Source: Actinomycetota bacterium
GTDB lineage: Bacteria; Actinomycetota; Humimicrobiia; Humimicrobiales; Humimicrobiaceae
Assembly: GCA_023475715.1 (NCBI GenBank)
Contig: JAMCVO010000753.1
Coordinates: forward strand, 1-6,333
Reading direction: 5' to 3'
DNA length: 6,333 nucleotides
The position numbers and the translations under genes were made by a program. A model generated the notes under the pieces. That model did no database searches and was not told the origin of the DNA. It saw only the letters and a program-made list of their open reading frames with translations. Positions 1 through 5,669 of this stretch are shown piece after piece. Each line of letters opens with the position of its first letter. Position 1 is the stretch's first letter.

Positions 1-874
1 TTGATACTTTTGGTTCCCAGGCCAGTATTTCCTTTGCCTTTTTAAAATCCAAAGAGCTTCTAAGCTGCTCGCCCTGCTTTGCTGCGCCATGGATTTGCTT
101 AATATTATTATTTTTTGATATTTTTTTTAAAATTTGAAATAGCTTATTTACTGTTGTTTCCTGTGCTGTACCAATGTTAATACAACCAGTATAATTTGAT
201 TGGATAGCCCTGATACTTGCTTCAACTGCGTCGTCAATAAAAACATAGTCTCTTGTCTGGTTACCGTCACCATTAATTATCGGGTTTTCACCTTCAATCA
301 TTTTTTTTGAAAATATTGCAACAACACCTGCTTCTCCCAAAGGATCCTGCCTGGGACCATAAATATTTGCATATCTTAATGCTAAATACTGCATACCAAA
401 ACTTTTATAAAAATAATTTAAATACTTTTCGGAGGTTAGTTTTGCTACACCATAAGGCGAAATAGGACTTAACGGGTGATTTTCATCTGCAGGAAAGTAC
501 TCCTGTTCGCCATAGACCGTACCTCCGCTTGATGCAAATATTACTTTTTTTACAGCTGTTTCTTTACTGCAGTTAAATACATTCAGGCCTCCCAGTACAT
601 TAACTTCTGCATCAAACAGAGGTTCTTCGACAGAGATTCGCACGCTCAATTGCGCTGCATTATGTATTACATAATCAGGTTTTTCTTTTTCGAAGATATC
701 GATCAGACCTTTTTCTCTTATATCGTATTCATAGAATTTAACTTTTTCGTTTAAATTTTCAATTTTTCCTGTTGTCAGGTTATCAACTATAACAACTTCA
801 TATTTCTCGCCAATTAATCTGTCAGCTACATTTGAGCCAATAAAGCCTGCTCCGCCTGTTATCAATACTTTCAT
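1..874 (-). CDS. NAD-dependent UDP-sugar 4-epimerase-type protein (extended SDR), partial at the C-terminus
   Basis: The reading frame is open from the ATG at 872-874 to the left edge, giving 291 residues; extended short-chain dehydrogenases of this type usually have about 305-330, so only the tail is missing. Seen: a Rossmann NAD site GGAGFIG (G7-x-x-G10-x-x-G13), D31 after the second strand, HNAAQ at 71-75, the strand SSGGTVYG at 115-122, the catalytic YxxxK as Y141 and K145, the block LRYANIYGPRQDP at 166-178, and GDGNQTRDYV at 202-211. This pattern matches GalE-like UDP-glucose/UDP-GlcNAc 4-epimerases, which interconvert C4 epimers in the cytoplasm for cell-surface polysaccharides. The position of the GalE catalytic Ser is Gly here (SSGG), a variant I recall from a common GalE-like subgroup. 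The RBS GAGGT (883-887) sits 8 nt before the ATG. Substrate cannot be decided; dTDP-glucose dehydratase is less likely because the RYANIYGPRQDP block fits epimerases better. Confidence 0.9.
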   Translation of the reverse strand, partial: MKVLITGGAGFIGSNVADRLIGEKYEVVIVDNLTTGKIENLNEKVKFYEYDIREKGLIDIFEKEKPDYVIHNAAQLSVRISVEEPLFDAEVNVLGGLNVFNCSKETAVKKVIFASSGGTVYGEQEYFPADENHPLSPISPYGVAKLTSEKYLNYFYKSFGMQYLALRYANIYGPRQDPLGEAGVVAIFSKKMIEGENPIINGDGNQTRDYVFIDDAVEASIRAIQSNYTGCINIGTAQETTVNKLFQILKKISKNNNIKQIHGAAKQGEQLRSSLDFKKAKEILAWEPKVS

Positions 875-1043
875 AAATTAATACCTCACTGTTTTGTTTA
901 TATTTATATTTGTGTTCTGTTGTTCTCTATTAATATTTTTATAGTTAGCTCATGTTTGTTTTTTATCTGTCATCTATTTCCTCTTTATGTTCGGTTTCAT
1001 ATATAAACAGCTAATTACCAGCACCATCATATTAATTGTCGCT
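875..1043. other. intergenic region with short RBS-preceded ORF
   Basis: This AT-rich spacer lies between the GerMN gene and the epimerase gene. I see no clear rho-independent terminator. On the minus strand a good Shine-Dalgarno (AAAGAGGA, 979-986) precedes an ATG at 971-973 that opens a seven-codon ORF (MTDKKQT, stop at 950-952). No convincing promoter pair was found, so the epimerase may be read through from upstream or may use a weak promoter here. Confidence 0.4.
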
Positions 1044-1868
1044 TTAATTATCATTTTCTGAATTTAAATACTTTTCATTCCTTATGGCCGGTATGGACAG
1101 GTCCACCTGTCCGTAAAGTTTTATGCGTATTCCTTCAATCAAAAAAATTACGCCCTCAATTTCAGGGATCTCGGTGACCGTGTTGACAATTGTGTATATG
1201 ACATATTCGTCTAAGATTCCGCTCTCAAGACTATTTTGCAGGAAATCCTGCGAAAAATTTATCTTTGCAAAATTTTCATAAACATCCACACCGAGCAATT
1301 TTGTGCCAGGCGGAATTACGGGAAAATGATAAGATTTTGAGGGACCATTAATGAGTTCTTTTACCGCATTTGTAACGGCAATTTTTGGATCTCCTGCAAA
1401 AATCGTCCTTTCCTCAAACACAAATTCCTGCTGCTGTCCGATACCTGCAAAATATATTTTTATGTTTAATTTATCAGGGAATTTGTCTTTATCCTGACTT
1501 GCTCTCTTGATAAAAAAATTAATTATCCTTTGCCATAATAATAGAAATTTATTGTCAGCCGGATTCTCAATGACTGTATCGCCGGGAGCAGCACTGTTAA
1601 CTGATTCGCTTGAACTCTCGGCAGAAGTTGAAGTACTCTCGCCACCTATCTGGCCTGATTCAAGAGCAGATGAGTCTGCTGCAATACTTTCATCAGAAGT
1701 ATAAAAGGCAATAATTTTATTCTTTATCGATGGAATGAAATCCGGATTATCTACACTGTAGAAAATCAGGGAAACAATAGCTATTATAAATATCATTGTA
1801 AATATTAACCTGATAAAACGGGAAGGCCGTTTTTTTTTCTTTTTTAATAATTCATTATCAGGCTTCAT
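1044..1868 (-). CDS. membrane-anchored GerMN-domain protein
   Basis: This 274-residue protein has a short Lys-rich cytoplasmic N-terminus (K9-K13), one transmembrane helix at about 18-38, a Ser/Glu/Gly-rich linker at about 62-96, and a C-terminal GerMN domain at about 134-254. The GerMN signature is visible: LNIKIYF, then AVKELINGP at 168-176, PPGTKLLGVDVYENFAKINFS at 186-206, and IYTIVNTVTEIPEIEGVIFLIEG at 224-246. GerMN domains occur in the spore germination protein GerM, in the LpqB lipoprotein and in many exported proteins of Firmicutes and Actinobacteria. They are thought to act at the envelope and cell wall, but the molecular role is not settled. The domain should face outside the cell. 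The gene lies 23 nt after the TPR lipoprotein gene, so the two are probably cotranscribed. There is no strong RBS before this ATG, so translation may depend on coupling. Family assignment is firm; a sporulation role is not implied. Confidence 0.85.
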   Translation of the reverse strand: MKPDNELLKKKKKRPSRFIRLIFTMIFIIAIVSLIFYSVDNPDFIPSIKNKIIAFYTSDESIAADSSALESGQIGGESTSTSAESSSESVNSAAPGDTVIENPADNKFLLLWQRIINFFIKRASQDKDKFPDKLNIKIYFAGIGQQQEFVFEERTIFAGDPKIAVTNAVKELINGPSKSYHFPVIPPGTKLLGVDVYENFAKINFSQDFLQNSLESGILDEYVIYTIVNTVTEIPEIEGVIFLIEGIRIKLYGQVDLSIPAIRNEKYLNSENDN

Positions 1869-1880
1869 TTGATTTCAGTC

Positions 1881-1898
1881 TGAATAAATATTTATTCA
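1881..1898. repeat. 18-bp perfect AT-rich palindrome across the TPR-gene stop codon
   Basis: TGAATAAATATTTATTCA reads the same on both strands. It covers the TAA stop of the lipoprotein gene (1892-1894) and ends 13 nt before the GerMN start codon. As RNA it would give a weak A/U stem at the place where the GerMN ribosome site should be. It could modulate coupling, bind a dimeric regulator, or be chance in AT-rich DNA. Confidence 0.5.
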
Positions 1899-2533
1899 AG
1901 CCCCATTAAAGCTTTTAAAGTTTCATATGCGTCAATTGCATCTTTGTATTTAGGATAAATTGCCAGCGCAGCTTCAAGCTCTTCTTTTGCTTCTTCATAT
2001 CTTTGCTGATACTCCAGCGACATGGCATTTCCGTAATGCATTCTCGCCGTGTCAGTAATTTCTTTTGCCTTCTTATATTTGTTTGCAAACAAATTTAACT
2101 CCATCTGCCGGGCCTCTTCGCTAAGATCTGAGTTTTTTATGGCTTGTTGAGCATTTCTGTATGTTTTTGAAGCAAGAGCATATTCGCCGCTTGCATAATA
2201 AGCATCTGCTTTTGTGATAAGATCGGTTATTTCCTGAGGTATAATTTCATTTGTTGTTTCTGTTTCCGATACCGACTGTGATGATGTTTTGTCGGCTGAA
2301 CCGGAATTTGCCACTGTACTGCCGGATGTTTGGCTGCCATCTGAGCCGGAAGTACCGGAGTCTGTTTCCGTAGTGCTGCCATTATCGGAAATCGAGCTTT
2401 CCTGCATCTCATTTCCTTCAGCAATACCGGTGCGTGTCTTTTTTTTGCATGCTGAGCCTAAGGTAACTATAGAAAACAGAAGAGCAATAATCAAACTTAA
2501 AGCTAATATTTTAAATATTATTCTAAAATTCAT
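1892..2533 (-). CDS. putative TPR-containing lipoprotein
   Basis: This 213-residue exported protein has a hydrophobic signal segment at about 5-26 ending in LGSAC, with C29 as the likely lipidated cysteine. The lipobox is imperfect, with Leu at -4 rather than -3, so a simple N-terminal anchor is the alternative. A low-complexity Ser/Thr/Gly/Asp/Glu linker covers about 41-95. The C-terminal part is alpha-helical with TPR-like units at about 103-136 (ADAYYASGEYALASKTYRNA) and 163-196 (ARMHYGNAMSLEYQQRYEEA, then LEAALAIYPKYKDA). TPRs bind partner proteins, so this is probably an envelope scaffold or adaptor. A strong RBS GGAGGA (2538-2543) lies 4 nt before the ATG, and a near-consensus promoter lies at 2590-2618. 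The GerMN gene downstream has the same layout of N-terminal anchor, Ser-rich stalk and folded domain, which suggests they work together. The specific function is unknown. Confidence 0.8.
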   Translation of the reverse strand: MNFRIIFKILALSLIIALLFSIVTLGSACKKKTRTGIAEGNEMQESSISDNGSTTETDSGTSGSDGSQTSGSTVANSGSADKTSSQSVSETETTNEIIPQEITDLITKADAYYASGEYALASKTYRNAQQAIKNSDLSEEARQMELNLFANKYKKAKEITDTARMHYGNAMSLEYQQRYEEAKEELEAALAIYPKYKDAIDAYETLKALMGLE

Positions 2534-2537
2534 AAAA

Positions 2538-2543
2538 TCCTCC
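2538..2543 (-). promoter_or_regulatory. Shine-Dalgarno of the TPR lipoprotein gene
   Basis: GGAGGA on the minus strand, 4 nt before the ATG at 2531-2533. It is the strongest ribosome site in the window and fixes the start of the gene. The partner GerMN gene lacks an equivalent site. Confidence 0.8.
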
Positions 2544-2589
2544 AGGAAATCTTTTTATTACAAATTTTAATTGAAAACTAAGTAAAAAC

Positions 2590-2618
2590 ATTATATAGAA
2601 ACTATGCCGGTTTTTAAA
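2590..2618 (-). promoter_or_regulatory. sigma70/sigmaA-type promoter of the TPR lipoprotein-GerMN operon
   Basis: On the minus strand the -35 box TTTAAA (2613-2618, 4 of 6 consensus) and a perfect -10 box TATAAT (2590-2595) are separated by exactly 17 bp. Transcription should start near 2583, giving a leader of about 50 nt with the strong RBS at its end. Just upstream, AACAGTT (plus-strand sense) occurs twice with an 11-bp period at 2620-2626 and 2631-2637, a possible regulator site. The promoter lies between the structured RNA and the gene, so the gene does not need transcription through the RNA. Confidence 0.65.
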
Positions 2619-2636
2619 CAACAGTTTTTTAACAGT

Positions 2637-2844
2637 TAAAATTTCGTGATAAAAAATAAATTGATAAGCCAGGATGGGTATTAAGAAAACCATTTGAAGG
2701 CTTAAGCGGGCATGGTTCCTCCTCCGGGAGGAGAGCTAAGCCTGAAACTGAGCTGGCTTTTACTCGCAGGGGAAAAGCCTGCGTGTTTTTGAAATACCCA
2801 TCATGGCTCTTAAAATTTTCCTTTATTGCTATCACGAAATTTTA
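2637..2844 (-). ncRNA. structured non-coding RNA candidate (possibly raiA-motif-like)
   Basis: This segment of about 208 nt has no credible protein but extensive nested complementarity. P1 is a perfect 15-bp end stem (2637-2651 with 2830-2844) that continues imperfectly inward. P2 is 15 of 16 bp (2667-2682 with 2793-2808, GATGGGTATT/AATACCCATC core). P3 is a 6-bp CGCAGG/CCTGCG hairpin (2765-2770 with 2778-2783). P4 is 7 bp (2698-2704 with 2737-2743), extendable by GC/GC past a bulged A. P5 is a GC-rich hairpin at 2719-2733. Two further pairings would be pseudoknots: 2688-2693 with 2712-2717, and the P3 loop with AAAAG just outside it. The minus strand is preferred: a G-U wobble extends P1, all neighbours lie on this strand, and an extended -10 box lies just upstream. 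Size, compactness and pseudoknots recall the raiA-motif RNAs of Firmicutes and Actinobacteria, but I could not compare with their covariance model. The fold is strong; the family name is a guess. Confidence 0.7.
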
Positions 2845-2861
2845 GATGCTTCCTTTTTAAC

Positions 2862-2870
2862 ATAATATCA
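2862..2870 (-). promoter_or_regulatory. extended -10 promoter for the structured RNA
   Basis: The minus strand reads TGATATTAT, a TG-N extended -10 motif with TATTAT matching TATAAT at 5 of 6 positions. No good -35 box is found at 16-18 bp, as is usual for extended -10 promoters. Initiation would fall near 2855, about ten bases before the P1 stem, which fits an independent RNA transcript. Confidence 0.4.
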
Positions 2871-2897
2871 GGAAATAGCACCAAAGGTTTATTTTCC
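2871..2897 (-). other. imperfect hairpin at the end of the LarA gene
   Basis: An interrupted inverted repeat (GGAAA/TTTCC outer arms, ACC-AAA-GGT core) starts at the LarA stop codon. It lacks a following U-run, so it is at best a weak transcript end or a 3' stabilising hairpin. No better terminator is visible between the LarA gene and the RNA. Confidence 0.3.
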
Positions 2898-4132
2898 TAG
2901 CAGTATTTAATAAATCTTCCGTTTGGAACCACGGCAATTCTCAAATCCCTGTTCTCCCTTAATTTTCCATTAATAAAAGTGCCAATATCATCTATTTTTT
3001 CAAAGCCCATATTATTGGTTGCCATACTGTCAAAGTTTGAATATAAAATCACTCTTGCACTTGTAAGAAGCTTGGAAACTGCCACAGCTTTATGACCCCC
3101 CAGAACAAATTTCTGCCTTATCTTTTTAAAAAGACCTTCAAAGTCTCTTGCTTCCTGCATCCACTCTGCAAACTTATCTTCTCCGAAACCCTCGGTGCAT
3201 TCTGCAGCCAGTATTATTATTCCGCCGTCTTTTACAATACCTTTAACATTTTCCAGAGCTTTTTGCGCCTGATATAAATTTATATCTTTTGGATAGCCGC
3301 CTGCAGATGCTATAACAATGTCTGCTTTTTCAGCAGAGCTGATTTCATAAAGCCAGTCATAAATATTTATACCTTGCAGAAATGCTTCGTTGTTTTTGCC
3401 TGCAACCGCACCAATTATTTTTTTGCTGTCATCAAGGATTACATTAAAAATAAAGTCGATTTGTGCCATCCTGCCTGCCTCTTCGATATCCTGCCTTACA
3501 GGGTTTCCGGCAAACTCACCGGCTTTTGCAGATTCTTCAAGCATCATGGAATGGTTGGCACAAACAGAATTATACGAGCATACTCCGGGCATTATCGCCT
3601 TTGCTCCTCCTGAATATCCTGCAAAGTAATGATACTCGATGTTTCCCGTAGCTATTATAAAATCGGAATTTATCACTTCCTCCGATACTTCAACCGGAGT
3701 GCCGTAAGAAGTGCTGCCTATATGCCTGCATTTATTTTTGTCAAAATCCATGAGGCTGCATTCCTCTACTATTTTAGCCCCTGCAAGTTTTATTTGTTCT
3801 TCCTGCGTATGTGACCGGTGTATGCCAAGACCAAAAACAATTTTAATGGAACTGACGCCAGCACCTTTAAGTTCTTTTACAAGATAGGGTAAAAACTTAT
3901 AGGATGGGCAAGGTCTTGTAACATCGGAAACAAGTATGCAAACATCTTTTTTCCCGTATGCAAGACTGGTCAGGCTTTGAGATGATACAGGGTTTTCCAG
4001 TGCACTTATAATTAAATCCTGCTCTTCTTTTAAACCTGACCCTTTATTGTCTCTGCATTTAAAATTGATGATATTGCTGTCCGGTATGGAAAGCCTTATA
4101 AGCTGCTTTCCGAAGGGAATTTCAAAATTCAT
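2897..4132 (-). CDS. LarA-family nickel-pincer racemase/epimerase (lactate racemase-like)
   Basis: This 411-residue protein has the length and full motif set of the LarA family (about 420 aa), which racemise or epimerise 2-hydroxy acids such as lactate using a nickel pincer nucleotide in the cytoplasm. Against Lactiplantibacillus plantarum LarA I can place D70-V-T-R73-P (D72/R75), H105-R in GLGIHRSH (H108), H168 in EYHYFAGYSGG (H174), K178 in GGAKAIMPG (K184, the covalent cofactor anchor), H194 in CANHSMM (H200, nickel ligand), and Q288 and K291 in LYQAQKA (Q295/K298). The spacings H168-K178 and K178-H194 match exactly. It should therefore be active and cofactor-dependent. The cofactor makers LarB, LarC and LarE are not in the window. 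Family members also act on malate, glycerate-type or sugar acids, so the substrate is open and I give no symbol. RBS AAAGGA (4139-4144) is 6 nt from the ATG. Confidence 0.9.
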   Translation of the reverse strand: MNFEIPFGKQLIRLSIPDSNIINFKCRDNKGSGLKEEQDLIISALENPVSSQSLTSLAYGKKDVCILVSDVTRPCPSYKFLPYLVKELKGAGVSSIKIVFGLGIHRSHTQEEQIKLAGAKIVEECSLMDFDKNKCRHIGSTSYGTPVEVSEEVINSDFIIATGNIEYHYFAGYSGGAKAIMPGVCSYNSVCANHSMMLEESAKAGEFAGNPVRQDIEEAGRMAQIDFIFNVILDDSKKIIGAVAGKNNEAFLQGINIYDWLYEISSAEKADIVIASAGGYPKDINLYQAQKALENVKGIVKDGGIIILAAECTEGFGEDKFAEWMQEARDFEGLFKKIRQKFVLGGHKAVAVSKLLTSARVILYSNFDSMATNNMGFEKIDDIGTFINGKLRENRDLRIAVVPNGRFIKYC

Positions 4133-4211
4133 TCTCGGTCCTTTGCTTTATTATTTTATTGTTTTGGCTAGTGTAATTTCTTTTCATAGAAAAATGAAGC
4201 TGAATTTACCA
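4133..4211. other. short intergenic region upstream of the LarA gene
   Basis: The minus strand holds a possible weak promoter: TTCATT and TACACT with 17 bp between them (3 of 6 and 4 of 6 consensus). It is followed by an A-rich leader and the RBS at 4139-4144. No terminator of the upstream ATPase gene is evident, so read-through is possible. Confidence 0.25.
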
Positions 4212-5525
4212 CTATATTTGATTTAAGAGCCACTTATGTATCGGGACGAATTTTATTTTAAATTCTTTATAAATTTCCACGTTTTCATAATCTTCAGTTA
4301 TAACCAGACCTTCTTTTAAGTTCAAATCTTCAAGTCCAACAATAAGGCTGTTAATCTCCCTTTTTTTTGTTTTTAAATCTTCAATATTCCAACAGACTTG
4401 TATCAGGCTTTTTACTTTTAAAGATTCTTTTATTACAAAATCCACTTCCTGATGACGTTCATTTTTAAAATAAAATAATTCTATTTCAGGGTTAAGAGAT
4501 TTTTTTCTGAGAAGCTCCAGGAAGACTATATTTTCTGCAATTCTTCCTGTATTATGGCTGAATCTAAACCCAACCTGGTTTGAAAGTCCCATATCTATTG
4601 CATAAGTTTTTCTTGGACTTTTCTCCTGTTCCTTTAATTTAAATGAAAATCTTTTTACGAAAAAAATTAAATAAATAGATTCTATATAGTCAGAGAATTT
4701 TTCAATTGTATCTGTTGTTAAAAGAAGTTGTTTTTTCAGTGAATTATAAGTTGAAGGTGCAGATATATTGCTTAGATAATAAATTGCAAGTTCTTTAATT
4801 TTTCCTGTTTTCCTTATTTTATATCTTCTGATTAAATCCTTATTTAATAAATCATCAAAATAAGCAAGCAATATTTGCTTCTTGGCGCCGGCCAGTACTA
4901 CTTCCGGAAAGGAGCCATATTCAAAATACTCAGATAATAATCTATTTATATCAATTTTTTTATTTATAAAATCGAGATTATTATTTACTTCAAGATTATT
5001 AAAAGATAGAAACTCTTTGAAGGAAAGCGGGAAAACCGTTATATCCACATGTCTGCCTGTAATAAGTGTAGATAGTTCACGGCTTAAAAGCCTGGCATTA
5101 GATCCGGAAATTACAAGGTTTGCTTTCTTCAGTTCGTGCATCGTCCTGACCCATTTTTCCCATTCTGGTATTTCCTGTATTTCATCTAAAAAAATATATA
5201 TGGAACCTTTAGGATTTAAACTTTCAATATATGTTTCATAAATTTTTTGAAGCAGACCCATGTCAAGCTTATAAAAACGCGGGTCTTCGAAATTAATAAA
5301 TAAAATGTTATCTTTACTGATACCTTCACTGATCAACTTTTTTGCAAATCCTCGCATTAAATATGATTTACCGCTTCTTCTTGCACCAGTTATTACTATT
5401 ATCTGATTGGAATCTTTAAGGCTTTGCAGCTGTTCAATATATTGTAAACGGGTAAACCCTGTATCCTGATCTTTCCTCCAGAAATTCCAGTCCTCTAAAA
5501 CTTCTAAAATTTCATTCTTATTCAT
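4212..5525 (-). CDS. ATPase with C-terminal DUF4143 (P-loop, RecA/AAA-like fold)
   Basis: This complete 437-residue protein belongs to the large ATP-binding AAA_14/DUF4143 group. Seen in order: Walker A GARRSGKS at 47-54 (K53), an NFEDPRF strand at 78-84, Walker B IYIFLDEIQ at 109-117 (D114, E115), the sensor strand ISGSNARLL at 139-147, and FPLSFKEFL at 165-173. A linking helical/winged-helix region at about 240-290 leads to DUF4143 at about 300-415, which includes ENIVFLELLR (331-340) and EVDFVI (360-365). DUF4143 resembles PD-(D/E)xK nucleases. Here E332 and D362 are kept, but the expected E-x-K reads Q376-V-C-W, so nuclease activity is doubtful. The group is widespread in accessory DNA of bacteria and archaea and its role is poorly known. 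No Shine-Dalgarno precedes the ATG. A near-consensus promoter and a 17-bp direct repeat lie immediately upstream. It differs clearly from the neighbouring DUF4143 gene. Confidence 0.88.
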   Translation of the reverse strand: MNKNEILEVLEDWNFWRKDQDTGFTRLQYIEQLQSLKDSNQIIVITGARRSGKSYLMRGFAKKLISEGISKDNILFINFEDPRFYKLDMGLLQKIYETYIESLNPKGSIYIFLDEIQEIPEWEKWVRTMHELKKANLVISGSNARLLSRELSTLITGRHVDITVFPLSFKEFLSFNNLEVNNNLDFINKKIDINRLLSEYFEYGSFPEVVLAGAKKQILLAYFDDLLNKDLIRRYKIRKTGKIKELAIYYLSNISAPSTYNSLKKQLLLTTDTIEKFSDYIESIYLIFFVKRFSFKLKEQEKSPRKTYAIDMGLSNQVGFRFSHNTGRIAENIVFLELLRKKSLNPEIELFYFKNERHQEVDFVIKESLKVKSLIQVCWNIEDLKTKKREINSLIVGLEDLNLKEGLVITEDYENVEIYKEFKIKFVPIHKWLLNQI

Positions 5526-5533
5526 TTTAATTT

Positions 5534-5582
5534 GTATATTAGATAAAATAATGATATTTTAACGAGTATATTAGATAAAATA
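5534..5582. repeat. 17-bp direct repeat pair, operator-like
   Basis: GTATATTAGATAAAATA (plus sense) occurs exactly at 5534-5550 and again at 5566-5582, a 32-bp period of about three helical turns that would put both copies on the same DNA face. Each has dyad character (TATATT and AATATA around AGATAA, full in the second copy). The second copy covers the -10 box and part of the spacer of the ATPase promoter; the first covers the early transcribed region. This layout fits cooperative repression, possibly autoregulation, but there is no direct proof. Confidence 0.6.
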
Positions 5583-5596
5583 TACAATATTGTCAA
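5568..5596 (-). promoter_or_regulatory. promoter of the complete ATPase/DUF4143 gene
   Basis: The minus strand has a perfect -35 TTGACA (5591-5596) and a -10 TAATAT (5568-5573, 4 of 6) with a 17-bp spacer. The start should fall near 5561, giving a leader of about 35 nt without a clear Shine-Dalgarno. The -35 region lies within overlapping palindromes (ACAATATTGT at 5584-5593; ATATTG-T-CAATAT at 5587-5599), adding to the operator-like character. Confidence 0.6.
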
Positions 5597-5669
5597 TATC
5601 AGGTTTTAAACTTCCGTCCTGCGCTCTATATTTTGCAGATAAGGGTCTTTTCCTTCCCAATATTTTTAA

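Noticed and set aside
1507..2570. Small ORFs at 1507-1704, 2227-2424 and 2289-2570
   Set aside because: They overlap the low-complexity Ser-rich linkers of the GerMN and lipoprotein genes, where repetitive codons leave other frames open by chance.
2629..2835. 68-codon minus-strand ORF
   Set aside because: It lies almost wholly inside the structured RNA, has no RBS-like start or recognisable domain, and its sequence is explained by the base-paired stems.
2637..2844. Small transposable element (MITE) bounded by 15-bp inverted repeats
   Set aside because: The inverted ends are consistent with a MITE, but no target-site duplication is seen at the borders and the interior has nested stems and pseudoknots typical of a functional RNA. 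A second genomic copy would reopen this.
3092..3814. Several plus-strand ORFs of 61-79 codons
   Set aside because: They are antisense to the well-supported LarA gene, overlap each other in different frames and have no domain or convincing ribosome site.
4882..5241. 119-codon plus-strand ORF
   Set aside because: It is antisense to the ATPase core with Walker A and B motifs; composition and lack of motifs mark it as a shadow.
5534..5582. Possible CRISPR or mobile-element end
   Set aside because: Only two short AT-rich copies with a 15-bp gap, no further units and no transposase; a promoter operator explains them better.
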